DNA of 64,000 nucleotides from Halogranum rubrum (GTDB lineage Archaea; Halobacteriota; Halobacteria; Halobacteriales; Haloferacaceae). The notes beneath the pieces were generated by a model. That model had not been told where the DNA came from, made no database searches, and saw only the letters and a list, made by a program, of their open reading frames with translations. The stretch spans positions 521,058 to 585,057 of the forward strand of contig NZ_FOTC01000001.1 of assembly GCF_900114455.1 (NCBI RefSeq). The letters run 5' to 3'. Below are positions 50,824 through 58,778 of the stretch, in pieces. Every line of letters begins with the position of its first letter. Position 1 is the first letter of the stretch. The position numbers were made by a program, and so were the translations under genes.

Positions 50824-51441
50824 TCAAACACCGCCGGCCCCGGCAACTTGACCACTCTCGGTCGGTTCGTCGGCCGTCCGTCCACCGAGGGCGATTGCCA
50901 CCATCGACGTCCCGGTCAGGAGGAGGTTGATGCCGAACAGGAGTCCGACAGCCCAGAGCGCCGTGCTCGGGAACCCACTCCACAGTAACACTGCGAGAGC
51001 GATGCCGAGGACACCACTCACGACGCTCCAGAACCAGTTCTTCTCGCCCCGGAGGCGATAGCCCATCAGAATCTCGACGACGCCGGAGGCGAAGAGATAG
51101 CCGATGACGACGAGCGTCAACGTTAGAAGGCCGAACAGAGGATTAAACAGGATGACGAGGCCAGCGACGACCCCGATGGCTCCGAGTAGGATCTGCCAGA
51201 CGAATCCGGCCCATCCCTGTCCTTTGAACGCACCCACGAAGTGGAACAACCCGCCGACGACGAGGAGCGCGCCGACCAACATCGCAATCGAGATACCGGT
51301 TAAGAACGGTGCAACTATCGCGATCAATCCGATGACCGAGAGAACGATTCCGGCGTAGAGTAAGGGCCGCCAGTTGCCCTGGAGAGTGTTCGAGAGAGCG
51401 ACGTTCGTGTTCGATTCTGGGTACTCTGTCGTAGATTCCAT
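50824..51441 (-). CDS. HdeD-family membrane protein (second copy)
   Basis: 205 residues, six helices in paired repeats: LLYAGIVLSVIGLIAIVAPFLTGISIAMLVGALLVVGGLFHFVGAF, FVWQILLGAIGVVAGLVILFNPLFGLLTLTLVVIGYLFASGVVEILMGYRLRG, then STALWAVGLLFGINLLLTGTSMVAIALGG. This is the canonical HdeD/DUF308 layout with the MGYRLR motif after helix 4. It lies 53 bases upstream of the three-gene membrane operon, on the same strand, so probably co-expressed. Confidence 0.85.
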   Translation of the reverse strand: MESTTEYPESNTNVALSNTLQGNWRPLLYAGIVLSVIGLIAIVAPFLTGISIAMLVGALLVVGGLFHFVGAFKGQGWAGFVWQILLGAIGVVAGLVILFNPLFGLLTLTLVVIGYLFASGVVEILMGYRLRGEKNWFWSVVSGVLGIALAVLLWSGFPSTALWAVGLLFGINLLLTGTSMVAIALGGRTADEPTESGQVAGAGGV

Positions 51442-51812
51442 CTCGTCTTCTACAATCGCTGTGTGTGGTATTAACCAACATCTAGCAAAAAATAGTTTAT
51501 CTTCGAATAGAAAAAGAATATATATTCGGACATTTCTGATATTGGCACCCGAACACCAATATTCTGTGCCGATGTAGTAGAGCGGCTGTTTGGCCTCGAT
51601 GAACCGAGGCCAACGTCGACGAGTTCAGGACAACGGGCTGGGTCGATACCGTCGACGGAAGACGAAGCTAACGGTTGAAGCCACGGACCAGTCGCGGACC
51701 AGTCGGTGTCGATGCCGTTCTCTCCGACACAGACGACGACTGCTGCTCCACCGACGCGGATGAGACTGCCGTCCCCGACTGAGGTTGGCTGTCGCTCGAC
51801 TCCTCTCTCGAA
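51442..51812. other. Gene-free region with AT-rich promoter DNA and a strong hairpin
   Basis: 371 bases. AT-rich DNA at about 51480-51540 (AAAAAATAGTTTATC, GAATATATATTC) is the promoter of the HdeD gene or an unknown transcript. A perfect hairpin TTGGCCTCG-ATGAAC-CGAGGCCAA spans 51590-51613, and ATTGG...CCAAT arms lie just before it at 51541-51560. No open frame is convincing. A small non-coding RNA is possible. Confidence 0.4.
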
Positions 51813-52643
51813 TCACTGTGGTCCGTCGGGCGTCTCTCTGTTCGGTTGGTCGGGTCCGTCGATTCGGTTCCCGCAGTGAGGACACCGGTCGACTGCCGTC
51901 GACTCCCCTGCTTGCTTGACGAATCCGGCTGCCAAGATACTCGACGGAACGGCGAAGAGTGCGATTCCGCCGAGCGCGGTCAGTGCACCGAGTAACCGAC
52001 CGAGTGGGGTGACAGGGACGACATCACCGTAGCCGACGGTGGTGAGTGTCACAATAGACCACCACATCGTCTCGGGAATCGACGAGAACGCCTCGGGTTG
52101 TGCGGTGTGTTCGGCGAAGTACATCGAGACGGAACTGGCGACGAACAGCGTCGTCGCACCAGCGGAGGCGACGAAGAGGTCTTCTCTCTGCGCTCGATAC
52201 GCCCCAACGAACCGCCGCCGAGACTCTACGTATCGGTCTCTCCGGAACAGCCGAAGGAACCAGAAGAGCCGAAGAAATCGCAAAAACTGGAGGTCGACGA
52301 ACGCCCCAAGATAGAACGGAAGGATGGCGACGAGGTCGATGAGTGGATACGGACGACTCAGAAACCGGAGTCGCCCGGTGAGTGGTCCTGCATAGTCTGG
52401 TGCCGTAGTCGAGGACCAGACACGCAGGACGAACTCGATGGTGAAGACGACGAGAGAGAACTGGAGGATTAGGCGGAACACACCACTGAAACGTTCGTAT
52501 ACGGGGTCGACAGTTTCGAGGATGAAGATACCGAGATTCAGCACGATGAGCCCCAAGATGAACGCGTTGACTGCGACACCGAGAGCACTCCGGTCGTCCC
52601 CGTTTAACACTGCCCACACCCGTCGTTTGACCGGTTCGTCCAT
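51813..52643 (-). CDS. Voltage-gated-type cation (potassium) channel
   Basis: 276 residues from the ATG at 52643. Six transmembrane helices: S1 GVAVNAFILGLIVLNLGIFILE, S4-like RRDRYVESRRRFVGAYRAQREDLF with spaced Arg after FLRFLRLFWFLRLF, pore helix and K+ filter ETMWWSIVTLTTVGYGDVVPVTP. The C-terminus holds CPHCG, half of a zinc-ribbon-like site. Predicted plasma-membrane K+ channel. Arg spacing in S4 suggests voltage sensing. It is divergent from the KptA gene. Confidence 0.9.
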   Translation of the reverse strand: MDEPVKRRVWAVLNGDDRSALGVAVNAFILGLIVLNLGIFILETVDPVYERFSGVFRLILQFSLVVFTIEFVLRVWSSTTAPDYAGPLTGRLRFLSRPYPLIDLVAILPFYLGAFVDLQFLRFLRLFWFLRLFRRDRYVESRRRFVGAYRAQREDLFVASAGATTLFVASSVSMYFAEHTAQPEAFSSIPETMWWSIVTLTTVGYGDVVPVTPLGRLLGALTALGGIALFAVPSSILAAGFVKQAGESTAVDRCPHCGNRIDGPDQPNRETPDGPQ

Positions 52644-52773
52644 GGCACAACGTGACAACCCGGACAGTAATACACTGGTGGGTCGTCAGGCCCTCCCCGA
52701 TATTCGACACACGGACGACCGTCTCGTGGCCTCACCCGCAACCTACTACAGGTAGACGGCCCTCTCGTCGGCT

Positions 52774-53400
52774 GTGATTCGCCTCTGTGGGGACCACGGC
52801 TACGTCGACGGCGAGTCGTGTCCAGTGTGTGCGAACGAGGGACGACACGTCCTCGACGACGACCGCCGCACTCGGCTCTCGACGTTCGTGAGCGGTGCGC
52901 TCCGGCACTTCCCCGACGACGTGGGCCTCTCGCTCGACGCGAACGGCTGGGTCGCATACGACGCGCTCGTCGACGCCGTCTGCCAGAAATATTCGTGGGC
53001 CGAACGCGACCACGTCGACGCCGTCGTCGCCACCGACCCGAAGGGACGGTTCGAGCGCCGAGAAGGAGCGATTCGTGCGGCCTACGGCCACTCGGTCGAC
53101 GTGACACTCGATGCGACCGACTCGATGGTTCCCGACCGACTGTACCACGGAACGGCCCGACGAACCCTTGATTCGATTAGCGAGGAGGGACTCCGTCCGA
53201 TGGGGCGACAGCAGGTCCATCTCTCGGCGACGGTCGAGGATGCACGCGAGGTCGGACGGAGACACGACGCCGACCCGGTCGTCCTCGTCGTCGACGCGGA
53301 CGCACTCGTCAGAGACGGACTCGATGTCGACAAACGAGGTCACGACACCTACACTGTCGACTACGTTCCACCGGCGTATCTGACGACGCTCTCTGAGTGA
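52774..53400 (+). CDS. kptA: RNA 2'-phosphotransferase (Tpt1/KptA family)
   Basis: 208 residues from a GTG start at 52774. An N-terminal zinc-like CGDH and CPVC region is followed by the KptA core: RLSTFVSGALRHFPDDVGLSLDANGWV, GRFERREGAIRAAYGHSV, then LYHGTARRTLDSISEEGLRPMGRQQVHLS, which holds the Arg-His-Arg residues used with NAD. It removes an internal 2'-phosphate from RNA; in archaea its substrate is uncertain because tRNA splicing does not leave one. Related enzymes also ADP-ribosylate nucleic acids. Confidence 0.92.
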   Translation: MIRLCGDHGYVDGESCPVCANEGRHVLDDDRRTRLSTFVSGALRHFPDDVGLSLDANGWVAYDALVDAVCQKYSWAERDHVDAVVATDPKGRFERREGAIRAAYGHSVDVTLDATDSMVPDRLYHGTARRTLDSISEEGLRPMGRQQVHLSATVEDAREVGRRHDADPVVLVVDADALVRDGLDVDKRGHDTYTVDYVPPAYLTTLSE

Positions 53401-53425
53401 GGAGTGACGTTCTGTCTCCGACCGA

Positions 53426-53860
53426 CTACGAATCGGCGGTCTGCTCGTCGCTGTTCTCGACGTAGGTGTCGATCGCGTCCTGCATCGGCGGCTCCGAGAC
53501 CTGACTCTCGCTCAACTCGACGAGCGTCTCTATGACCGCGTCGATATCGACGTTCTCCGTCGCGGTTCGGAACGTCTCCGCGGCGATTCGACTCCCGATT
53601 TCGCTCCCGAGTGCTCGCTTGACGACATCGAACTTCCCGCCGTCGTCGAAGACATACTGAGCGAGTGCGCGGCCGAGTGGTCGACCGACTGCTTCGGCGA
53701 GTCTGTCGACGTCGACGGCGTCGCGTGCCGGGTCGCCTGCGAGAATCGCCTCGAAGTCGACTGCCGCGAGCACTTCTTTCGTCACCTGCGCGGTGAACAC
53801 GACGTTGAGACCCTGTTCGATGCGCTTCATCCGTGTGCTCTTGGAATTCGTATCAGACAT
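53426..53860 (-). CDS. Hypothetical protein, 144 aa
   Basis: Not recognised. Acidic helical protein without signal or membrane helix. The middle has LAEAVGRPLGRALAQYVFDDGGKFDVVKRALGSEIGSRIAAETFRTATENVDIDAVIETLVEL, which looks like amphipathic helices. The N-terminal 15 residues are basic and polar. It is convergent with kptA, 25 bases from its stop, and unlinked to other genes. Confidence 0.6.
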   Translation of the reverse strand: MSDTNSKSTRMKRIEQGLNVVFTAQVTKEVLAAVDFEAILAGDPARDAVDVDRLAEAVGRPLGRALAQYVFDDGGKFDVVKRALGSEIGSRIAAETFRTATENVDIDAVIETLVELSESQVSEPPMQDAIDTYVENSDEQTADS

Positions 53861-54095
53861 CGTTTATATCACTCCGAGCTGCCGCAGAGACAACTAGTGA
53901 AACTGCCTCACCCCACGACGAAAGCACTGTGGCCTTCACCTGCAAGCACGCTCGATGTGACGAGCCGCCTCGAACGAAGAAGCCGAGACGCGGGTCGGAA
54001 ATCACCGCCTTAGACGGCGAGATACTCGACGATGACTTCCTCGTCGGCGAGTCGTGCTGGACCGAGTTCGTCGACGATTTCTCCGCGTCGACCGC
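53861..54095 (+). other. Gene-poor stretch with a possible short ORF abutting the transposon
   Basis: One plus-strand frame stays open up to the transposon end at about 54097. Its last part (ALDGEILDDDFLVGESCWTEFVDDFSAS) has high G/C at third positions like real genes of this window. Its stop codon (TGA at 54097-54099) is formed by the transposon end itself, so this may be a gene cut by the insertion. No family is recognised and the 5' end is unclear. Confidence 0.35.
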
Positions 54096-55632
54096 TTGAC
54101 ATCCTCCCGCACCTGAAGACGCGGGAATCCCACGGCACCGCACCGCTTGATTGGGATATTAGGGTTTGCAGTCCACCACCTCTGCCCGAGGTTGGAATCC
54201 TCGGGAGAGGTCATGAAGGTAGACCCCGGGCTGTGCCAACCAGCCGGTACTCCTATCCCCGGACAACTGCCCGGAAGACTCGGAGTTACTTTGATTGATG
54301 TTGAGACGGATGTTCTCCGCCCCGTTCACATCCGCGTTGAACGCCGCATCACACGACTCACAAACGTACAAGCCACGCTCAACACGCTGACTATCGTCTT
54401 CTCTACCGCACACGCAACACGTCTTGCTCGTGTCGCGTTCAGACACTTCTACGACTTCGATACCCTCGACCTTCGCCTTGTAGGTGAGAATCTTGGTGAA
54501 TCGGTCGAACGCCCACCCGTGCAGGTCGAGGTTTCCGTGCTTACCCCAGTCCTTCGACTCGCCGTTCTCATCCTCACGGACACCAGCGAGTTTCCCGACG
54601 TTGATGCGTCCAACCTCCTGCTCAACACACCGTTCAACGATGTGTTTCGCTAAGGAGTGGAAGAAGTGGGTGCGACGCTCCGACCACTTCGCGTGTAGAC
54701 GGGTGGCTCTTTCCCCACCTGCATCATCGCATTTGGCGATTTCTTTCGGGAAGTAGTATCCGTCTTGTTTCAGGCGGTTTCCGGGGTACAGGTCGGCTTC
54801 CTCGGTACTGTACGCGACTGCCGAGAAATTGCAGATACCGAGGTCAACACCCGCTGTCTCGTTGCCGGGAGAGGAGGGCGTTTTGATTTCGTCTTTACAG
54901 ACGAGGTGCAGTTCCCATCGCCCCTTCGCTTTGTCGTAGACGGCGCGGACTTGTTGCAGGTTTTCGACGGTGACACCGGGGCGGGTTTCGTATTTGACAA
55001 GGATGTATTCCCACGCGCGGGGGTGTTCCTTGTGATTCGCACCTTTTGAGAGGCGTACTCGCCCGTTTTTGATGTCGTGACGGATGCCTTTCTGCTTCCA
55101 CGTCACGGTTGAACGAGGGTGTTCTTCATGGACGCGGTTACCGTTGTTGTCGTAGTAGTTTTTCTTGCGGTAGCCGGGCGGATTCGCTCGATTGTCGGAT
55201 TCCCTCTTGCCGTACCATGAGTTGAAGGATTCAGCGAGTTCCTCCAGAACGCGCTGACTGGACTGCGAGTGCAGTCCTTTGTATTTTGGATGAGTCTTCA
55301 ACTCGCCTTTGAGGTCACCGTGGTCGGGAATCTTGCCCGTCTCATCCCAGACTTCTCGGGAATGGTGGTTGGCGACGTTCCAGAGTTTGCTGGCCGACCA
55401 CCCGTGCCGGTCAAGCGACTCCTCCACCTGTGAATGGTTGAGGATTTTCGCTCGATGGGTGCGGTGGACATCCAACATCTTGAACACCTGTATAACCAGT
55501 TATACTCGCGTATATTGTAAAGGTTCGGGCTGAGAATGTAAAATATCCGACCCTGCTATTGACGGTGGGTTGTGGAGGAGTTGTCGGATTCATCCCGCGC
55601 CTAAAGGCGCGGGTATTCTCCTTGAGTTTTAG
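54096..55632 (-). mobile_element. IS1341-type (tnpB-only, IS200/IS605 group) element
   Basis: The right end, left on the plus strand, starts TTGACATCCTCCCGC at about 54096 with stem TCCCGC-GCGGGA (54105-54126) just downstream of tnpB. The left end has a perfect hairpin CCCGCGCC-TAAA-GGCGCGGG at 55594-55613 followed by TATTCTCCTTGAGTTTT. No tnpA is present, so movement would need a transposase from elsewhere. The right end region also should encode the guide-like RNA that TnpB binds. Exact borders are estimated from typical ends. Confidence 0.75.
54159..55487 (-). CDS. tnpB: TnpB (IS1341-type RNA-guided nuclease family)
   Basis: 442 residues. N-terminal helix-turn-helix-like region (SASKLWNVANHHSREVWDETGKIPDHGDLKGEL), then RuvC-I AGVDLGICNFSAVAYS, the bridge region with RLHAKWSERRTHFFHSLAKHIVERC, RuvC-II area GRINVGKLAGVREDE, a zinc ribbon (CCVCG...CESC) and RuvC-III NADVNGAENIR. 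The RuvC-II position, where most TnpBs have an acidic residue before the Leu (EDL or GDL), reads GKL, so activity may be altered. Start at the ATG 55487 fits the domain. The gene is intact, unlike the remnant at 19520. Confidence 0.92.
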   Translation of the reverse strand: MFKMLDVHRTHRAKILNHSQVEESLDRHGWSASKLWNVANHHSREVWDETGKIPDHGDLKGELKTHPKYKGLHSQSSQRVLEELAESFNSWYGKRESDNRANPPGYRKKNYYDNNGNRVHEEHPRSTVTWKQKGIRHDIKNGRVRLSKGANHKEHPRAWEYILVKYETRPGVTVENLQQVRAVYDKAKGRWELHLVCKDEIKTPSSPGNETAGVDLGICNFSAVAYSTEEADLYPGNRLKQDGYYFPKEIAKCDDAGGERATRLHAKWSERRTHFFHSLAKHIVERCVEQEVGRINVGKLAGVREDENGESKDWGKHGNLDLHGWAFDRFTKILTYKAKVEGIEVVEVSERDTSKTCCVCGREDDSQRVERGLYVCESCDAAFNADVNGAENIRLNINQSNSESSGQLSGDRSTGWLAQPGVYLHDLSRGFQPRAEVVDCKP

Positions 55633-55771
55633 AACCTGATGCAACTCGCCGAACACGGCGGCCACGACGAGGTGGTCGATCTGCCAACAGAACCTCGAAG
55701 ACGAAGAGAACGCCCTCGACAAACTGCAGACGGCGGCTTCCGACTTCGACTACGACTCGCTGAACCACTGA
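55633..55771 (+). pseudogene. C-terminal remnant of a DUF892 (YciE-type ferritin-like) gene
   Basis: After the transposon end, one frame reads MQLAEHGGHDEVVDL. The next frame continues QQNLEDEENALDKLQTAASDF then DYDSLNH and a TGA at 55769-55771. Joined, this is the typical C-terminus of haloarchaeal DUF892 ferritin-like proteins (VVDLLQQNLEDEENALDKL). The shift lies at about 55680. The first 110 or so residues are absent on both sides of the element as far as I can read, so the gene is truncated and frameshifted. Confidence 0.7.
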
Positions 55772-55840
55772 CTCAACGCCGAACGAGAACTTCTCTTTTT
55801 AACTAATATCGGCCAAATCCTTTCGGGAATAGATACAGAT

Positions 55841-56005
55841 ATGCCGAGTACGTTTACTCCTGTACGTACGATGGCACACTCTCCGCAGACCAACCGACAG
55901 GTCGAGTATCACCTTCGACAGGCGCATCTAACTGCGGAGTCGGAGTCGACGAAGTATCACATCCGACAAGCGGCGTCGCTCTTGGGTATCGACTCGACCG
56001 GGTGA
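55841..56005 (+). CDS. Small protein with a repeated YHxRQA motif, 54 aa
   Basis: Read from ATG 55841 to TGA 56003-56005; a second ATG at 55871 would give 44 residues with the same core. Two copies of a short motif are visible, EYHLRQAHLTAE and KYHIRQAASLLG, suggesting two repeated amphipathic helices. Such proteins recur in haloarchaeal genomes, without assigned function. AT-rich sequence (AACTAATATCGGC) lies some 40 bases upstream. Confidence 0.6.
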   Translation: MPSTFTPVRTMAHSPQTNRQVEYHLRQAHLTAESESTKYHIRQAASLLGIDSTG

Positions 56006-56065
56006 GAGCGGGCCGTCTCCACGTCGTCGAACGTCACGCTCGCCCAGTCGTCAGTCTACTGCCGC

Positions 56066-56350
56066 TCACCGCTGTACGTTCGGCCTTGACAGCCGTCCAG
56101 CACGCCACTCCCATACGACGACGAAGAGTTCCCACAGCAGGAACCAAGCCATCGTGAGGGCGATGACGAGCACAGACGTCGCGACGAGGCCGAGACCCAT
56201 CACGGCGCTCACCAACACCGAGTACAGCACGGACGTCACCAGAGCCGTAACGACGAACGCGAGACAGCCACAGATGTACTGTTCTCGCACTGGAACTGGT
56301 TGTTGTCCCTGCTCGTCGTCGAGACGTGTGCCACCTCCTGGATAGTACAT
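56066..56350 (-). CDS. Small membrane protein, 94 aa
   Basis: Two transmembrane helices (IAFVVTALVTSVLYSVLVSAVMGLG-like segment and LVIALTMAWFLLWELFVVVWEW) after a polar N-terminus rich in Gly, Asp and Gln. A Cys pair lies just ahead of helix 1 (YICGCLAF). The basic C-terminus RLSRPNVQR faces the cytoplasm by the positive-inside rule. Not recognised; AT-rich promoter DNA lies upstream. Confidence 0.6.
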   Translation of the reverse strand: MYYPGGGTRLDDEQGQQPVPVREQYICGCLAFVVTALVTSVLYSVLVSAVMGLGLVATSVLVIALTMAWFLLWELFVVVWEWRAGRLSRPNVQR

Positions 56351-56518
56351 AGTAATTAATGATGAACTATGCTAATAGTAGTTGCGCTCGCCTCGCACTC
56401 GTTCGCCGTCGTCTCTAGCGAGACGTCGGCTTCCTCCGCTCTTCGGTCGTGAAAACCACTGGTGATTGTTACAGTGTGTCACCAGAAAAGATATAGTCGA
56501 GAGTGACAGAGACCGGAC

Positions 56519-56896
56519 ATGGTTCAGCCACACGTCCGCCGAGAAATCGCCGTCTACGGTGGTGTGCTCGCCGCCGTGGTCGTCGCCGTCGCGCTCGGTG
56601 CGAGCTATCTGGCCGACTTCCCGTTTCGCTACGTGTTGATGCCGCTCGTCATCGTGACGCTGTGCATCGGTGGCATCCTCGCCGGTGCGAGCGACGTCGG
56701 GCCGGGACTCGCCGCCGAGGGTAACGTCAGCGGCGACGCTGGTGGTGGGAGTGCCGAGAGCGGACGTGGCGACTTCACGCCCGGCAGTACGAAGACGATG
56801 GTCCCGTCGATTCGCTCGCGTCCGGTCGTCTTCCTGCTCCTCGGCGTCGCTGCGTGGAGCATCCTCGGCTTGGTGGCGACGGCGATGGTCGCCTGA
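56519..56896 (+). CDS. Membrane protein, 125 aa, haloarchaeal hypothetical
   Basis: Helix pairs REIAVYGGVLAAVVVAVALGASYLADF and YVLMPLVIVTLCIGGILAGA, then a Gly/Ser/Asp-rich loop and a final helix VVFLLLGVAAWSILGLVATAMVA: three or four membrane segments. A TATA-like GATATAGTC about 28 bases before the ATG fits a leaderless start. It is convergent with a UspA gene, separated by 3 bases. Function unknown. Confidence 0.65.
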   Translation: MVQPHVRREIAVYGGVLAAVVVAVALGASYLADFPFRYVLMPLVIVTLCIGGILAGASDVGPGLAAEGNVSGDAGGGSAESGRGDFTPGSTKTMVPSIRSRPVVFLLLGVAAWSILGLVATAMVA

Positions 56897-56899
56897 AGT

Positions 56900-57787
56900 T
56901 CACTCCTCCACCGACTCTCGGACCGTCAACACGGGTACCGGTGACGTTCGGACGAGTTTTTCGGTCACACTACCCAGTAGGTAGCGGTCGAACCCGGTTC
57001 GTCCGTGTGTCCCCACCACGACGACGTCGATGTCGTGGTTCTCGACGTACGAGAGAATCGCGCGGTGAATCGACGTCGACGTCTCCACGGCCGTCGTCAC
57101 CGTCTCGACGCCACCCTCTCGCGCAGTCGTCGCTGCGTCGGCCACCGTCTCCTCGGCGCGCTGTTCGAATCCCTCGATCTGGAGTTCAACCCGTGTGTCC
57201 ATCCCTAGACTGGCGATATCGACGACCGAGAGCAAGTGGAGTGTCGCGTCGTCGACGGCGCTGAGGTCGATGCCGAGCGCCACTGCCGTCTCCGCGCACG
57301 TACTCCCGTCGGTCGGGACGAGGACGTTTCGGTAGGGGTAGGAGTGGTCGGTCTGGGTCGCGTCGGCGTCCGGTCGAATCGTGAGTACGGGCACGTCCGA
57401 CCGCCTGACGACGCGTTCGGTCGTACTCCCGAGGAGCAGTCTGCCGAGTCCGCTTCGACCGCGAGTCGGCATGATGACGAGATCGAGGTCGGTGGCCGTG
57501 GCGTAGCCGACGATTTCGCGGTAGGGTTCGCCCTGCCGAATCTCCGTCACCGTCGTGACGCCGCGGCGCCGTGCGCGCTCCGCAGCATCGTCGAGGACGT
57601 CTTCACCCACCGCTTCGAGTGCGTCGACGATTTCGCCGTGAATCTGCGTGACGCTGTCTCGGGTCGTGTCCGCTACGTAGAGGAGATGCAGCGTCGCTCC
57701 GTGGGTACTCGCAACGTCGAGTGCGTGCTCTAGTGTTGGTATCGTCCCTTCGCTTCCGTCTGTCGGAAACAGTACGCCGTCGAACAT
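56900..57787 (-). CDS. Tandem universal stress protein (two Usp domains)
   Basis: 295 residues with two Usp repeats. Domain 1 starts FDGVLFPTDGSEGT and ends MPTRGRSGLGRLLLGSTTERVVRRSDVPVLTI. Domain 2 begins YRNVLVPTDGSTCAETA and ends GTHGRTGFDRYLLGSVTEKLVRTSPVPVLTV. Both have the G-x2-G-x9-GS ATP-binding pattern. Tandem Usps act as intramolecular dimers; in halophiles they link to transporters or stress. Confidence 0.9.
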   Translation of the reverse strand: MFDGVLFPTDGSEGTIPTLEHALDVASTHGATLHLLYVADTTRDSVTQIHGEIVDALEAVGEDVLDDAAERARRRGVTTVTEIRQGEPYREIVGYATATDLDLVIMPTRGRSGLGRLLLGSTTERVVRRSDVPVLTIRPDADATQTDHSYPYRNVLVPTDGSTCAETAVALGIDLSAVDDATLHLLSVVDIASLGMDTRVELQIEGFEQRAEETVADAATTAREGGVETVTTAVETSTSIHRAILSYVENHDIDVVVVGTHGRTGFDRYLLGSVTEKLVRTSPVPVLTVRESVEE

Positions 57788-57858
57788 ACCACCACTACGA
57801 CCGACAGCAACAAAAACAAACGCCGTGCGTTCAGCGGGTCAGTTCCGGTGGCGAAGAC

Positions 57859-58071
57859 TCACCGGTTGCCCGTCGCGACGAGCACAAGTCCGACGAGGAC
57901 GCCGAGCACGACGAGGACGATACCGCTGATACCGTACAACTCGCCGGAACTGAACTGGAGGCGGTCACCGTAGGTCATGATTCCGGCAGAGAGGAGAAGC
58001 GTCACTCCCGAACCAGTCAGCACTGTCGCGACGTCGAATCCCGCTGGGCTTCCGATGTCTGGCACACGCAC
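57859..58071 (-). CDS. Small membrane protein, 70 aa
   Basis: GTG start at 58071 (another GTG two codons later is possible). Two transmembrane helices: ATVLTGSGVTLLLSAGIMTYGDRL and LYGISGIVLVVLGVLVGLVLVA. Not recognised. It lies 71 bases upstream of the tandem Usp gene on the same strand, so it may be transcribed with it. Confidence 0.5.
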   Translation of the reverse strand: MRVPDIGSPAGFDVATVLTGSGVTLLLSAGIMTYGDRLQFSSGELYGISGIVLVVLGVLVGLVLVATGNR

Positions 58072-58154
58072 AGTCCGTCGGCAGTGCTCTTCACGATGTG
58101 GCCTGCACTTGCAAGCATCTTCGACCGCTCTACGGGTCGTCAGTGGCGACAGCC

Positions 58155-58778
58155 TCAGTTCGAACTGTTCGAGTCGTTCGTGCTACTGGAGTTGTCGGAA
58201 CTGCCGGCCTGCGTCGACGACTTCCACCAGACCTTGTACTCCCCGCTCGTCCGGGATTCCTCGTAGAGGACGCTGAACGACTCGGGCGAGACGTCCGACG
58301 GAGTGAGAAACATCATGTCGCCGCGCCGCTCTTCACCACCCTCGACTTTTCCGCCGATGTACTTCGCAGAGACGCTCTTGTTTCGACCGGGGTGGAAGAC
58401 GATGTTGCCGACGACGCCGAGGAAGTTCTGCGTCAACGGCAGTCGGACCGTCCTGTTCGTCGTGTTCTTGGTGTGTACTGGGACGACGACCCACTGTTTC
58501 CCCTCGCCCGCTTCCGCCTGTTGTGTCTCTCCGTCTTTACTCCACGTGTAGCGCTTCGTCGTGCGGGGTTCGCCGAGCGAGAGCGTGACCTGCGGTAGTT
58601 CGTACGTCTCGCCGAACGCCATCTCCTCTCCGCCGGTCATCTTCGAGGAGACGGTCTTGGTCGGCTGACCGCCGAGTTTCAGGTCGCCGCTGTCACCGCC
58701 GTCGTCGCCGCTGGCGGTACATCCGGCGAGTCCAGTCGACGCGACTGCTGCTGTCGTGAGGAAGGTGCGTCTGTTCAT
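58155..58778 (-). CDS. Tat-exported lipoprotein, DUF4352-like
   Basis: 207 residues from the ATG at 58778: MNRRTFLTTAAVASTGLAGC has twin Arg, a hydrophobic core and the lipobox with Cys20. The mature part begins with a Gly/Asp-rich linker. A beta-sandwich follows: ETYELPQVTLSLGEPRTTKRY, QWVVVPVHTKNTTNRTVRLPLTQNF, like DUF4352 domains that bind at cell surfaces. Ser/Asn-rich tail. Its ATG lies in the end of the upstream membrane protein gene, so the two are coupled (ATGA). Confidence 0.8.
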   Translation of the reverse strand: MNRRTFLTTAAVASTGLAGCTASGDDGGDSGDLKLGGQPTKTVSSKMTGGEEMAFGETYELPQVTLSLGEPRTTKRYTWSKDGETQQAEAGEGKQWVVVPVHTKNTTNRTVRLPLTQNFLGVVGNIVFHPGRNKSVSAKYIGGKVEGGEERRGDMMFLTPSDVSPESFSVLYEESRTSGEYKVWWKSSTQAGSSDNSSSTNDSNSSN

